Counted from the stretch's first letter, positions 44,339-53,296 are shown. The stretch is DNA of 64,000 nucleotides from Klebsiella pneumoniae (GCA_945862325.1 CAMAXZ010000015.1:1-64000); one strand, 5' to 3'. Notes: a model not told the origin generated them from the sequence alone. Translations and numbers: made by a program.

Positions 44339-46636
44339 GTGACTGGCATCGGCCTCATCCTGTTCCTCCACGCGACCCAGCCGCCGGGGGTGGCCCCCTC
44401 CGCGATCCGCCGGGCCTTCGAGCGTGCCTACCTCCCGATGATCGACACGCTCGCGACCTTCGAGCAGCTTCGCGTCGCGATGCACTGGAGCGGGCCCCTC
44501 CTCGAATGGATGGAGGCCAACGCCCCCGCGCACCTCGACCGCCTGCTCGGATTGGTTCGAGAAGGGCGCGTCGAGCCGGTCGGCGGGCTCTACGGCGCCG
44601 GGCTGCTGCCCGCCCTCCCCGAGCGGGACGTCGTCGCGCAGGTGCAGGCGATGACCCGGTGGTGGCGGGACCAGGCGGACGTGCGCGTGCGCGGCGCCTG
44701 GCTGCCGTACTGCGGGTGGGATCCCTCCGCCGCGCGGGTCCTGGGTCGCCTCGGCCTGAACTTCACGGTGCTCGAGGACGAGCAGCTGGGCGAGGCCGAC
44801 CCCGACGAGGGCTACGCGATCACCGAGCGCGAAGGCGTGCCGTTGGCCATCTTCCGGGCCGACACCCGCATCGCCGACCTCGCGCCGCAAGCCGCGGCGC
44901 AGCGGATCCTGTGGGCGATCACCGCGCGCAAGCAGGCGGGCGCACGCCTCGTCACCCTGGCGCTGCCGGTCGAGCGGTTCGGCGCCGCGCTCGACAGCTC
45001 CGCCACCGCCTGCTTCGGCGACTCCGACCGGGCGGGGTGGGTGCGGGGGTTCTTCGCCGAGCTCCTCGACGTCGCGCATTGGCTGTCGCTCGTGCACTTC
45101 GGCACGGCGCTCGATCGCATCCCGCCACCGGTGGCGCGGGCGTACCCGCCGCCGAGCGTGAGCGTGCCCATCGCGGTGGCGGCCATGGGCGGCGCCAAGG
45201 GCGCGGCGTGGCGGCGGCTCCGCGAGGCGGGGCGAGCGGTCGCGGCGACCGACCCGGATCACCCGCTGGCGCGCGCCGTCGCGGCCTCGCCGGTGCCGGC
45301 GTGGGAGCTCACGCTGGCCAACCATCCGGAGGTCGACCGCCTCCACAAGCGCATGCTGCGCGCGTCCGCCGAGGTGGCGCGGCTCCGCGCCGTGCTGCGG
45401 GAGTCTGGCGTGCCCGCCGACGATCCCCGGGTCGACGTCCTCGAGGACGCGACCGCGGCCCTGTGGGAAGGGCAGGCGGGGCCGGCGTACGTCATGGGCG
45501 CCGACCTCGGGGCGCAGGACCCCGCCGTACGGCAGAACGCCTGGCGCGCGCTGATCCGCGCCGAGCGGCTGGTCGCGTCGGTGGCCGGGGAGCGCGGCAC
45601 GGCGACGTCGGAGCCGCTCGCGGCCGAGCGGGCCGATCACGACTGTGACGGGCGGCCGGAGATCGTCGTTCGCACCGGGCGCTTGTCCGCCGTGGTCGGC
45701 CCCGGGCGCGGCGGATCGGTCTTGGAGCTCGAGGTGCCGGCGCTCCTGGCCAACATCCTCAACGTGCGCACCCGTCGCGAAGAGCCCGAGCATGTCGGCG
45801 TCCGCGCGGAGGCCACGCCCGTCACCGCGGCGAACGAGGCCACGGCCCCGCGGGGCGCCGCGTCGGCCCACGCGGGCGACACGCGCCCGTTCGACGTCGA
45901 CGAGCCGACGGACATGGCCGGCATCCGGCACGCGCCGTCCGGCCTTGCCGAGCACCTGAACTACGACCGGCACATCCGCGCGAGCTTCGTCGACCGGTTC
46001 CTCGGCGCCGACGCCACGCTCGAGGCGGTGGCGGGCGGCCCGATGCCGGACCGCGGCGACTTCGCGGGGGCTGTGTACGAGCTCATCCACCTCGAACAGG
46101 CTCCCGGTCTCCCGGTCGTCCTCGGGCTCGGCCGCGACGGAAACGTGGCGGACGCCGGCGGTCTCCGCCTCGTGCGCGTGCTGAAGCGCTTCGCGTTCGC
46201 CCGCGAGGCCCCGCGGATGAGCGTCCGGTACGAGGTGTCGAACCGCTTCCACGACACGGTGCGCTGCCGTTTCGCGGTCGAGCTCAACCTCGGCGTCGAC
46301 GGCCTTCACCCCGACGCGCGGCTGATCACCGACGATCGCCGGGTGTTCGCGCCGGGCCGGCCGGGCGAGATCGGCGACACCACGGGGGTCGCGCTCGTGG
46401 ACGACGCCGGCGGCTGGAGCGTGCGGATCGGCGTGGACGCGGATGCGCGCGTGTGGTTCCACCCGCTCGACACCGTGTCGCGCACCCCCGCCGGCATCGG
46501 CCTCGTGCGCCAGGGCCTCACGGTCCTCGTGTGGTGGCCGCTCGTGCTCGGCGCGAACGAGCGGCGACGGTTCGAGCTCGCGCTCGAGGTCACGGTCCGT
46601 GAGACGATCGACCCCATGACCACCGGATGGGCATGA
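44339..46636 (+). CDS. GH57 4-alpha-glucanotransferase-like protein lacking catalytic residues
   Basis: 765 residues from GTG 44339. Layout follows the Thermococcus 4-alpha-glucanotransferase group: a GH57 barrel (1-330), then the two beta-domains DUF1925/DUF1926 ('YVMGADLGAQDPAVRQNAW' and 'HLNYDRHIRASFVDRF'). The usual H-x-H-Q-P start is H-A-T-Q-P. The nucleophile region reads W-L-P-Y-C-G-W with Tyr124 where Glu is expected. The acid region (usually D-D-G-E-K-F-G) reads L-P-V-E-R-F-G (209-215). The fold appears kept and chemistry lost, so a glucan-binding or regulatory role is inferred. It is first in the glycogen operon and overlaps the branching enzyme by 10 bases. Confidence 0.82.
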   Translation: MTGIGLILFLHATQPPGVAPSAIRRAFERAYLPMIDTLATFEQLRVAMHWSGPLLEWMEANAPAHLDRLLGLVREGRVEPVGGLYGAGLLPALPERDVVAQVQAMTRWWRDQADVRVRGAWLPYCGWDPSAARVLGRLGLNFTVLEDEQLGEADPDEGYAITEREGVPLAIFRADTRIADLAPQAAAQRILWAITARKQAGARLVTLALPVERFGAALDSSATACFGDSDRAGWVRGFFAELLDVAHWLSLVHFGTALDRIPPPVARAYPPPSVSVPIAVAAMGGAKGAAWRRLREAGRAVAATDPDHPLARAVAASPVPAWELTLANHPEVDRLHKRMLRASAEVARLRAVLRESGVPADDPRVDVLEDATAALWEGQAGPAYVMGADLGAQDPAVRQNAWRALIRAERLVASVAGERGTATSEPLAAERADHDCDGRPEIVVRTGRLSAVVGPGRGGSVLELEVPALLANILNVRTRREEPEHVGVRAEATPVTAANEATAPRGAASAHAGDTRPFDVDEPTDMAGIRHAPSGLAEHLNYDRHIRASFVDRFLGADATLEAVAGGPMPDRGDFAGAVYELIHLEQAPGLPVVLGLGRDGNVADAGGLRLVRVLKRFAFAREAPRMSVRYEVSNRFHDTVRCRFAVELNLGVDGLHPDARLITDDRRVFAPGRPGEIGDTTGVALVDDAGGWSVRIGVDADARVWFHPLDTVSRTPAGIGLVRQGLTVLVWWPLVLGANERRRFELALEVTVRETIDPMTTGWA

Positions 46637-48321
46637 AAGAGAACGGAAGCTTCTGCCTCGTTCTGCACGGGCACCTGCCGTGGGTGGTCGAAGCGGGCTG
46701 GTGGCCTCACGGCGAGCTCTGGTTGCACGAGGCCGTCGTGGAGACCTGGCTGCCCCTGCTCGAGCTGGTGGACCGCTGCGTGGCCGAGGGCATCGCCGTC
46801 CCGTTGACCCTGGGCTTGACCCCGATCCTGCTCGAGCAGCTCGCGCATCCGGGGTTTCGCACGCGCTTCCCGGAGTTCCTGGCGGAGCGCGCCGCGCGCG
46901 CCGCGGCCGACGCGGAGGAGTTCGACGCCCGGGGCGACGCGCACCTCGCCTTCCTGGCCCGCCGCGGGGGCACCGAGCTCGCCGCGCGGCGTGCGCAGTG
47001 GGACGCGGTCGACGGCGACGTCGCCGGGGCGTTCGCCGCCCGCGCACGCGCGGGCCACATCGAGCTGCTCACGTCGAACGCGACGCACGGGTTCATGCCG
47101 TTGATCCTCCATGACGCGTCGGCGCGCGCACAGGTGCGGGCCGGAGTGTCGACGAGCACGGCGCGCCTCGGGTTCACCCCGCGTGGGGCGTGGCTCCCGG
47201 AGTGCGCCTACCGACCCGGGGGCGCGTGGACGCCGCCGGTGGTGCACGGGGACGCGCGCTACCGCGCCGGCGTGGAGGAGCTGTTCGCGGACGAGGGCGT
47301 CGGGTTCTTCTTCGTCGACGCGTCCGTGTTCCGCGGGGCCCGCAGCGAGGGGGTCTACGGCCCGGCGGGCTACACGCGGGTCGGGTGGGATCAGACCACC
47401 TGGGACACCACGCGGGCCTGGCGGAGCGTGCTCGAACCCCACGCGGTGACCAGCGACGGCCGGCCGCCTCGCCTCGTGGCGCTCGCGCGCCACCCAGAGG
47501 TGAGCGAGCAGGTGTGGAGCGGGCAGGTCGGCTACCCGGGCGACGGCCGCTACCTGGAGTTCCACAAGAAGCACGGCAGCGACGGGCTCCGGTACTGGAA
47601 GGTGACCCATCCGCGCGCCGACCTGGGCCAGAAGGACCCGTACTACCCGGATGACGTGCAGGCGGCGGTGTACAGCCACGCCCAACACTTCTGCGCCACG
47701 GTGCGCGCGGTGCTCGCGCGCCACGCAGAGTCCTACGGGCGCCACGGCGTCGTGACCGCCTCCTTCGACGCGGAGCTGTTCGGGCACTGGTGGCACGAGG
47801 GCCCGGCCTTCCTCTTCGAGGTCTTCCGCGCCCTCCACCACGACCCGACGGTGCGGCCCGACCAGGTGTCGCGCCTCCTCGCGGCGCACCCGCCGGACAA
47901 GGCCGCGCGGCTGCCGGAGGGGACCTGGGGCGCCGGTGGCGACCTGCGGGTGTGGCTCAACGACGAGCTGAAGTGGATGTGGGAGGCCGCATACCGTGCG
48001 GAGGACCGCTTCCTCGCGCTGCACGCCCGCCTCGCGTGGGCCACCGACACGGCCGTGGCCGAGGCGCTCGGCGCCGCCGCCCGCGAGCTCCTGCTCCTGC
48101 AAGCGAGCGACTGGCAGTTCGTGATCACCACGCGGGGCGCGGTGGACTACGGCTATCGCCGCTTCTGCGAGCACCTCGGGCGGTTCGACCGCGCGTGCAC
48201 CATCGCCGAACGGAGGGCCGCGGGCGTGCCGGACGGCCCGGTGCAAGCCGCCGACCTCGAGGAGATCCGCCAGCACGACGCCGTGTTTCCACAGCTCGAT
48301 CTGGCCTGGTGGGGCGCGTGA
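46627..48321 (+). CDS. GH57-type 1,4-alpha-glucan branching enzyme
   Basis: 564 residues. This GH57/DUF1957 branching enzyme makes alpha-1,6 branches in glycogen. 'CLVLHGHLPWV' at the start, 'GAWLPECAYRPGG' with nucleophile Glu192, 'KVTHPRADLGQKDPYYPDD' near 325, 'TASFDAELFGHWWHEGP' with acid Asp381 and the C-terminal helical domain ('LQASDWQFVITTRGAVDYGYRRFCEHLGRF') all match. Unlike its upstream neighbour, all catalytic residues are present. It is followed by a GalT-like gene on a GTGA overlap and then glycogen synthase, giving a GH57-based glycogen operon without GlgB of the GH13 type. Confidence 0.92.
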   Translation: MGMKENGSFCLVLHGHLPWVVEAGWWPHGELWLHEAVVETWLPLLELVDRCVAEGIAVPLTLGLTPILLEQLAHPGFRTRFPEFLAERAARAAADAEEFDARGDAHLAFLARRGGTELAARRAQWDAVDGDVAGAFAARARAGHIELLTSNATHGFMPLILHDASARAQVRAGVSTSTARLGFTPRGAWLPECAYRPGGAWTPPVVHGDARYRAGVEELFADEGVGFFFVDASVFRGARSEGVYGPAGYTRVGWDQTTWDTTRAWRSVLEPHAVTSDGRPPRLVALARHPEVSEQVWSGQVGYPGDGRYLEFHKKHGSDGLRYWKVTHPRADLGQKDPYYPDDVQAAVYSHAQHFCATVRAVLARHAESYGRHGVVTASFDAELFGHWWHEGPAFLFEVFRALHHDPTVRPDQVSRLLAAHPPDKAARLPEGTWGAGGDLRVWLNDELKWMWEAAYRAEDRFLALHARLAWATDTAVAEALGAAARELLLLQASDWQFVITTRGAVDYGYRRFCEHLGRFDRACTIAERRAAGVPDGPVQAADLEEIRQHDAVFPQLDLAWWGA

Positions 48322-49139
48322 GCCACGAGCTCCGGACGTGTCCGATCACGGGGCGCACCGTCCTCCTGCACGCCGGGTGGCTCGACGCGCCCGCCCCCGC
48401 GCGGCCTCCGGACGTCCCCTGCGCGCTCTGCGTGTCGCGGCTCCCGGCGGTGATCGCGCGCTTCGGCGACCTCGTCGCGGCCCCGCACCACCGCGGGCCG
48501 GCGTTGGCGATCGAGCGCGATCCGGCGGCGCGGGCGGGGGCGGACGGCGTCCTGCGCGAGGCGTTCGGGGCGCACGAGGACGTGTTCGGGCCGCATGACG
48601 CGGAGGACGCGGCGCTCGTCCGCGCGGTCGCGGCGCGGGTGAACGACCTCCGCGGCGACCGCCGGCTCCGCGGGTTCCGAGCCACCCGGCGCTGGTCGCC
48701 CGGCGCCCACGCGGCCTGGCAGGTGCTCGCGACGCCGTGGGACTTCGCCCCGGATCCCCTCGCGGCCTGGCGCGCGCGCGAACGCGAGGCCGGAACCCGG
48801 ATGATCGAGGATGGGCCTGCCTTCGCGGCCTTCGCGTGGGCTCCGCGCACCCCGTTCGAGGCGTGGGTGGCGCCCGCGGCGGGCGACGCGCCCTTCGGCG
48901 TCGAGGACCCCGGGCCCGTCGCTGCCGCGGCGGCGCGCGTGCGGGCGCGGGTGGCCGCGGCGCTCGGCGCCCCGGTCGTGGACCTCGTGGTGGTGGATGG
49001 GCATCCGTGGAGGATAGAGGTGGTTCCTCGGCTTCGGGGGCCCGATTCGGTGGAGGCGGCGATCGGGGTGCCCACGCACGGCGCGACCCCCGAGGCCGCG
49101 AGCGAGTTCCTGCGCGCGAACCCTCGGGAGGGACGATGA
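48318..49139 (+). CDS. GalT-like (HIT superfamily) protein with altered active site
   Basis: 273 residues from GTG 48318. The plan follows galactose-1-phosphate uridylyltransferase. The N-terminal 'CPITGRTVLLHAGW' and 'CALC' resemble the D-P-L-T-G-R and zinc C-P-x-C sites, and the C-terminal 'FEAWVAP' and 'IEVVPRLRGPDSVEAAIG' match the second HIT domain. The active N-P-H-P-H-G-Q segment appears to be S-P-G-A-H-A-A, keeping only the presumed nucleophile His. It sits between branching enzyme and glycogen synthase with overlaps of 4 bases (GTGA, ATGA). A sugar-phosphate nucleotidyl role in glycogen metabolism or a binding role are both possible. Confidence 0.65.
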   Translation: MSHELRTCPITGRTVLLHAGWLDAPAPARPPDVPCALCVSRLPAVIARFGDLVAAPHHRGPALAIERDPAARAGADGVLREAFGAHEDVFGPHDAEDAALVRAVAARVNDLRGDRRLRGFRATRRWSPGAHAAWQVLATPWDFAPDPLAAWRAREREAGTRMIEDGPAFAAFAWAPRTPFEAWVAPAAGDAPFGVEDPGPVAAAAARVRARVAAALGAPVVDLVVVDGHPWRIEVVPRLRGPDSVEAAIGVPTHGATPEAASEFLRANPREGR

Positions 49140-50578
49140 ACGTCGTGGTGGTGGCGGCCGAAGTGGCGCCTTGGTCGAAGACGGGCGGGCTCGGTGACGT
49201 GTGCGGGGCGCTCCCGCGGGCCCTCGCGGCGCGCGGTCATCGCGTGATCACCGTGGCGCCCCGGTACAAGGAGTACCCGGACGCCGTGGACACGGGCGTC
49301 TCCCTTCGCATCTTCCTGTTCGGACACCTGCACGAGGCCCGGTGCTTCCTGGCGGTGCGCGACGGGGTCCACCACGTGTTCATCGACCACCCGAGCTACC
49401 GGCGGCCGGGGATCTACGGCGACGCCTCGGGCACCTACGGCGACAACCTGTTCCGCTTCGCCCTCTTGTCTCGCGCGGCGATCGAGGTGCCGGCGCGGGT
49501 CCTGCTGTCGGACGGCGCGCCGATGGGCGAGGACGTGGTCTTTCACGTCAACGACTGGCACGCGTCCCTCGTGCCGCTGTACCTCGAGTCGCTCTATCGG
49601 CCCGCGGGGCGCTTCCCGGGCGCGGGCACGGTGCTCGGCCTGCACAACGTCGGGCACCACGGCACCTTCTCCGCCGAACAATTCGACGGGCTCGACGTGC
49701 CGCCGCGGTGGTGGCCCGCGCTCGACTACTCCGGCAACATCAACTCCTTGAAGACCGGGATCACCCTCGCGCGCAAGCTCGTCGCCGTGTCGCCCACCTA
49801 CGCGCGGGAGATCACCTCCGGCCTCGGCTTCGGGCTCGACGGGCTGCTCGCCGCGCGCGGCGCGGACCTGAGCGGCGTGCTCAACGGGGTGGACGACGCG
49901 TGGGATCCAGCCACGGATCGTCACCTCGCCGCGACCTACACCGCCGACGACCTCACCGGGAAGGCGACGTGCAAGGCGGCCCTCCAACGCGAGCTCGGCC
50001 TCCCGGCGCGGCCGGACGTGCCGCTCTTCGGGCTCATCGCGCGGCTCGACCACCAGAAGGGGGTCGATCTCGTCGCCCAGGCCGCGCCGTGGTTGCTCGC
50101 GCACGACGTGCAGCTCGTGATGCTCGGCAGCGGCGCGAGCCAGCTCGAAGCGTTCTTCCGCGAGAGCGAACACCGATGGCCGAACAAGGCGCGCGGGTGG
50201 GTGGGGTTCAACGAGGGGCTCGCCCACCGCATCGAGGCGGGGGCGGACATGTTCCTGATGCCCTCGCGCTTCGAGCCCTGCGGCCTCAACCAGATGTACT
50301 CGATGCGCTACGGGACGATCCCCATCGTGCACGCCACCGGCGGCCTTGCCGATACCGTGGAGACCTTCGACCCGCAGAACGATCGGGGGACGGGCTGGGC
50401 GTTCCGCCGGTACGACGTGGAGGCGTTCGTCGAGGCCATCGGCTGGGCGATGTTGACGTTCCGGAGCTACCCGCAGGCCTGGAAGGGGCTTCAGCGGCGC
50501 GGAATGACCCGCGACTGGTCGTGGGGGCGCGCGGCGGCGGAGTACGAGCGGGTGTATGCGGCGAGTCGGCCGGGGTGA
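49136..50578 (+). CDS. glgA: glycogen synthase (GT5)
   Basis: 480 residues, full length. It adds glucose from ADP- or UDP-glucose to glycogen. N-terminal 'VVVAAEVAPWSKTGGLGDVCGALPRALA' holds the K-T-G-G-L donor motif. 'HVNDWHASLVPLYL' near 138, 'VSPTYAREITSGLGFGLDGLL' near 219, 'VLNGVDDAWDPATD' near 248 and 'MPSRFEPCGLNQMYSMRYGTIPIVHATGGLADTV' near 375 complete the GT5 site. It is the last gene of the operon 44339-50578, coupled by ATGA. No glgC (ADP-glucose pyrophosphorylase) is in the window. Confidence 0.95.
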   Translation: MNVVVVAAEVAPWSKTGGLGDVCGALPRALAARGHRVITVAPRYKEYPDAVDTGVSLRIFLFGHLHEARCFLAVRDGVHHVFIDHPSYRRPGIYGDASGTYGDNLFRFALLSRAAIEVPARVLLSDGAPMGEDVVFHVNDWHASLVPLYLESLYRPAGRFPGAGTVLGLHNVGHHGTFSAEQFDGLDVPPRWWPALDYSGNINSLKTGITLARKLVAVSPTYAREITSGLGFGLDGLLAARGADLSGVLNGVDDAWDPATDRHLAATYTADDLTGKATCKAALQRELGLPARPDVPLFGLIARLDHQKGVDLVAQAAPWLLAHDVQLVMLGSGASQLEAFFRESEHRWPNKARGWVGFNEGLAHRIEAGADMFLMPSRFEPCGLNQMYSMRYGTIPIVHATGGLADTVETFDPQNDRGTGWAFRRYDVEAFVEAIGWAMLTFRSYPQAWKGLQRRGMTRDWSWGRAAAEYERVYAASRPG

Positions 50579-50584
50579 GGGCGC

Positions 50585-51544
50585 TCACAACCAGCGTCGG
50601 ACCCGGAACACCACGACCAGGCCGCAGGCGGCCGCGAACATGACCGCCGTCGCGGCTTCGAACCCGTACGGCGCGTTCGCGAACGGCACGCGGGCGAAGT
50701 TCATCCCGAACGCGCCGGAGATGACGGTGAACGGCATCGCGAGGGTGCTCACGATGGCCAGGTACTTCATGACCTGGTTCAGCCGTTCGTTCTGGGTGTT
50801 CGCGTGCAGCTGGATCGACCCGTTGCACACGTCGATCAGCAGGTGCGTCTCGTCGAGGACGAACTCGAGGTGGTCGAGCACGTCGCGGAAGTAGATCCGT
50901 GCTTCGGGCGACACGTCCTGGCTCTCGGCGTCGACGAAGCGCTGCACCACCTCGCGCTGGGGGAGCGTGATGCGACGAAGGAGCAGCAGATCGCGCCGCG
51001 CCGCGAGCAGCTCGCGCATCGGGCTGTCCCGACGCGGGTCCGGCGGGTGCACCTCTTCGAGCTCGTCGATGCGGTCGGAGTACACGAACAACAATGTCGT
51101 CATCTCGTCGACGCACCCGTCGAAGATCGCGTGCACGACGCGCTCGGCGGTCGTGCCGACGCGCTCCGGAAAGCGCCCGAGCGCGCTCGCGACATCCACG
51201 AGCGCGGCGACGCGGCCGTGGTGCACGGTGACCACGAGCCGCGTGCGGATGAAGATCGAGACGGGCGCCGTGTCGAGCGGGTCCGCGGGCGTGGCGCGGT
51301 CGAGCGCGTGGAACACCGCGAAGCCGTGCGTCGGGAACCGTTCGAACTTCGAGCGCTTCTGTGGGTGGGCGCAGTCTTCGATCGCGAGCGGGTGGAACTC
51401 GAGGCGGGCCAGGAGGGCGAGGTCGTCGGCGCAAGGGTCTTCGATGTCGAGCCAGACGGCGGTGTCGGGGGGCGCCGCGAGCGCGTCGTCGAGCGTGACG
51501 TCGCACATCGTGGCGCCGTCGCGGAGCTTGTGGGCACGGATCAT
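50585..51544 (-). CDS. corA: CorA-family divalent metal ion transporter
   Basis: 319 residues. An N-terminal alpha/beta cytoplasmic domain and long coiled-coil helix (about 200-255) lead to two C-terminal TM helices. The signature G-M-N is in 'SGAFGMNFARVPF' near 280. 'VWLDIEDP', 'HPLAIEDCAHPQKRSKFERFPTHGFAVFHAL' and 'DEMTTLLFVYSDRIDELEE' are typical. It forms pentameric Mg2+ (or Co2+/Ni2+) channels. It starts on the ATGA overlap with the Rieske oxygenase gene, so it should be under the same TetR control. Confidence 0.93.
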   Translation of the reverse strand: MIRAHKLRDGATMCDVTLDDALAAPPDTAVWLDIEDPCADDLALLARLEFHPLAIEDCAHPQKRSKFERFPTHGFAVFHALDRATPADPLDTAPVSIFIRTRLVVTVHHGRVAALVDVASALGRFPERVGTTAERVVHAIFDGCVDEMTTLLFVYSDRIDELEEVHPPDPRRDSPMRELLAARRDLLLLRRITLPQREVVQRFVDAESQDVSPEARIYFRDVLDHLEFVLDETHLLIDVCNGSIQLHANTQNERLNQVMKYLAIVSTLAMPFTVISGAFGMNFARVPFANAPYGFEAATAVMFAAACGLVVVFRVRRWL

Positions 51545-52539
51545 GCGCCCGGCGCTATCCCGAGCGGCCCCGGCCGCGTCGCGTCGCGCTGCGTCGCGCG
51601 GTACCAGCGCCGGAACGCGAGCGTGGGCCGGTCGGTCGGGACGTGGGCCTCTTCGCGCGGGTCGGGCACCTCCGCGGGGTCGGAGGACTCCACCACCGCG
51701 CGATCCTCGGCGAGGATCCGGACGTTGAAGCGGTCGCCGAGGGCGAGGAGGGGGTTGCCGACGCCGAAGTCGCGGACCGCGACCATCATCATCCGGGTCT
51801 CGCGGGGGCCGACCGGGACGCACCAGACCATCGGCCGGGCGTGGCGACCGCCGCCGAAATCGAGGTTCAAGCGCATGCCATTGGGACGGAACCAGTCCAG
51901 CGACGCGCCGTCGCTCGCGCCGTTCACGGTCCACCGGAGGCGGAACCCCGCGGCGTTGTCCTCGATCTCCTGCTCCATCCGCGCGTCGGGGCCGAGCCCG
52001 ACCCGCATGCCACGACCGATGCTGGCCCCGTGCACGAACGGGAGGTGAGGGGTGTCGAGCATGTTCTCCATCGCGCGCGTCCAGTGGGCCTGCCACACCT
52101 CGGCGTGCGTGAAGCGCGCGAGCTTCGGATCGACGAGCTCCTCCGGGATGTGCGGCGCGCCGGGTTCGGCGGCGTCGACCTCGGTGTAGACCCACACGAG
52201 CCCGCCTCGCTCGACCGTCGGCAGCGCGCCGACGCGGGTCGCCCGGAGCTGGGCCGGATCGAGCGCGTTGTACGGGACGTGGGCGCGCGCGCCGTCCGGC
52301 GCGAACCGCCAGCCGTGAAACGGGCATTCGAGGCATCCGTTCACCACCTTGCCGAGTGAGAGGGCCACGCCGCGGTGGGGGCAACGATCCAGCAGGGCCG
52401 TCGCGGCGCCGTCCGCGCCGCGGAAGACGACCAGCGCCTCGCCGGCGACGCGCACGCGCACGGGCGCCGCGGCGAGCTCGGGGCTGTGGAGGATCGGGGT
52501 CCATTGTTGTTGGAAGCTGTCGAACACGGAGGGCCTCAT
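51541..52539 (-). CDS. Rieske non-heme iron oxygenase (ring-hydroxylating type, alpha subunit)
   Basis: 332 residues. The N-terminal Rieske domain has C-P-H-R-G and C-P-F-H-G-W (near 62 and 82), giving the two Cys and two His of a 2Fe-2S cluster. The catalytic domain shows the mononuclear iron site 'MLDTPHLPFVHG' near 170 (Asp, His, His). It matches single-component-like Rieske oxygenases that act on sterols, phenoxy compounds or choline-like substrates; the substrate is not readable. The reductase is not nearby. ATG 52539 lies beside a TetR operator; the stop overlaps corA (ATGA). Confidence 0.88.
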   Translation of the reverse strand: MRPSVFDSFQQQWTPILHSPELAAAPVRVRVAGEALVVFRGADGAATALLDRCPHRGVALSLGKVVNGCLECPFHGWRFAPDGARAHVPYNALDPAQLRATRVGALPTVERGGLVWVYTEVDAAEPGAPHIPEELVDPKLARFTHAEVWQAHWTRAMENMLDTPHLPFVHGASIGRGMRVGLGPDARMEQEIEDNAAGFRLRWTVNGASDGASLDWFRPNGMRLNLDFGGGRHARPMVWCVPVGPRETRMMMVAVRDFGVGNPLLALGDRFNVRILAEDRAVVESSDPAEVPDPREEAHVPTDRPTLAFRRWYRATQRDATRPGPLGIAPGA

Positions 52540-52541
52540 TT

Positions 52542-52561
52542 CGTATACCGAAAGGTATACG
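52542..52561. promoter_or_regulatory. TetR-type operator 1 (perfect palindrome)
   Basis: CGTATACC-GAAA-GGTATACG, perfect 8-base arms with a four-base centre, directly next to the Rieske oxygenase start codon. A+T content is far above its surroundings. It is almost certainly a binding site for the divergent TetR protein; its place would block the oxygenase/corA transcript. Confidence 0.85.
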
Positions 52562-52597
52562 TATCGGGCGGGCGCGTCCAACTCCTTCGTGCGATTT

Positions 52598-52617
52598 CGT
52601 ATACCGTGCGTTATACG
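52598..52617. promoter_or_regulatory. TetR-type operator 2 (near-perfect palindrome)
   Basis: CGTATACC-GTGC-GTTATACG, the same site with one mismatch between arms, 56 bases from operator 1 and 6 bases before the TetR GTG start. It probably gives autorepression of the regulator gene. The shared left half CGTATACC defines the motif. Confidence 0.82.
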
Positions 52618-52623
52618 CGATGC

Positions 52624-53238
52624 GTGGGACGCCCGACAGGCTCGCGAAACCCAGGGTTCGACACGAAGCGCGTCGCGTTGGCGTCGGCGCTCGTGCCGCG
52701 GGTGCTGACGCGTCCGGCGCCGTCCTTTCGCGAGCTCGCCGAGTCCGCCGGGGTGAGCGTGCCCACGCTCCGCCACTACTTTCGCGACCGTGACGGCGCG
52801 GTCGCCGCGGCGATGGAGGCGATGCGGGCGGCGGGGCAGCCGTACATCGACCACGCCGCGGTGGCGCCCGAAGGCGACCTCGCCACGTCGATGGTCGTGT
52901 TTCTACGCGGGTTGCAGGCCGGTTGGCGCGCCGGCGTCGGCACGATGATCGGCGCCGGGCTCGTCGAAGGCGTGGGCAGCGCCGCGCTCGGGCCCGCCTT
53001 CGTCGACAGCCTGCTCGAACCGACGCTGCAGTCGGCGGAGGCGCGGCTCGCCGCGCACGCCGCGCGCGGGCAGCTCGCCGCGTGTGACCTGCGCCACGCG
53101 GCGCTCACCCTGGTCGGCCCGGTGTTGCTCGCGCTGCTCCATCAAGGCGAGCTCGGCGGCGCGCGGTGTCGGCCGCTCGACCTGGACGCCCTGATCGAGG
53201 CGCATGTGCGACGGTTCGTCGTCGCCTTCGGTGCGTGA
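52624..53238 (+). CDS. TetR-family transcriptional repressor
   Basis: 204 residues from GTG 52624 (VGRPTGSRNPG, the usual G-R-P start of the family). The helix-turn-helix lies at about 32-55: 'SFRELAESAGVSVPTLRHYFRDRDGAVAAAM', with the typical H-Y-F-R-D motif. The C-terminal helical part (60-204) would bind an unknown ligand. It is divergent from the Rieske oxygenase, with two matching palindromes in the 84-base gap, so it most likely represses both itself and the oxygenase-corA pair until a ligand appears. Confidence 0.9.
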   Translation: MGRPTGSRNPGFDTKRVALASALVPRVLTRPAPSFRELAESAGVSVPTLRHYFRDRDGAVAAAMEAMRAAGQPYIDHAAVAPEGDLATSMVVFLRGLQAGWRAGVGTMIGAGLVEGVGSAALGPAFVDSLLEPTLQSAEARLAAHAARGQLAACDLRHAALTLVGPVLLALLHQGELGGARCRPLDLDALIEAHVRRFVVAFGA

Positions 53239-53296
53239 GGGCGTACACCCGGCGATTCGTTTACACGCGGGGGAGCAGACGTGGTTCGGACCCGGC

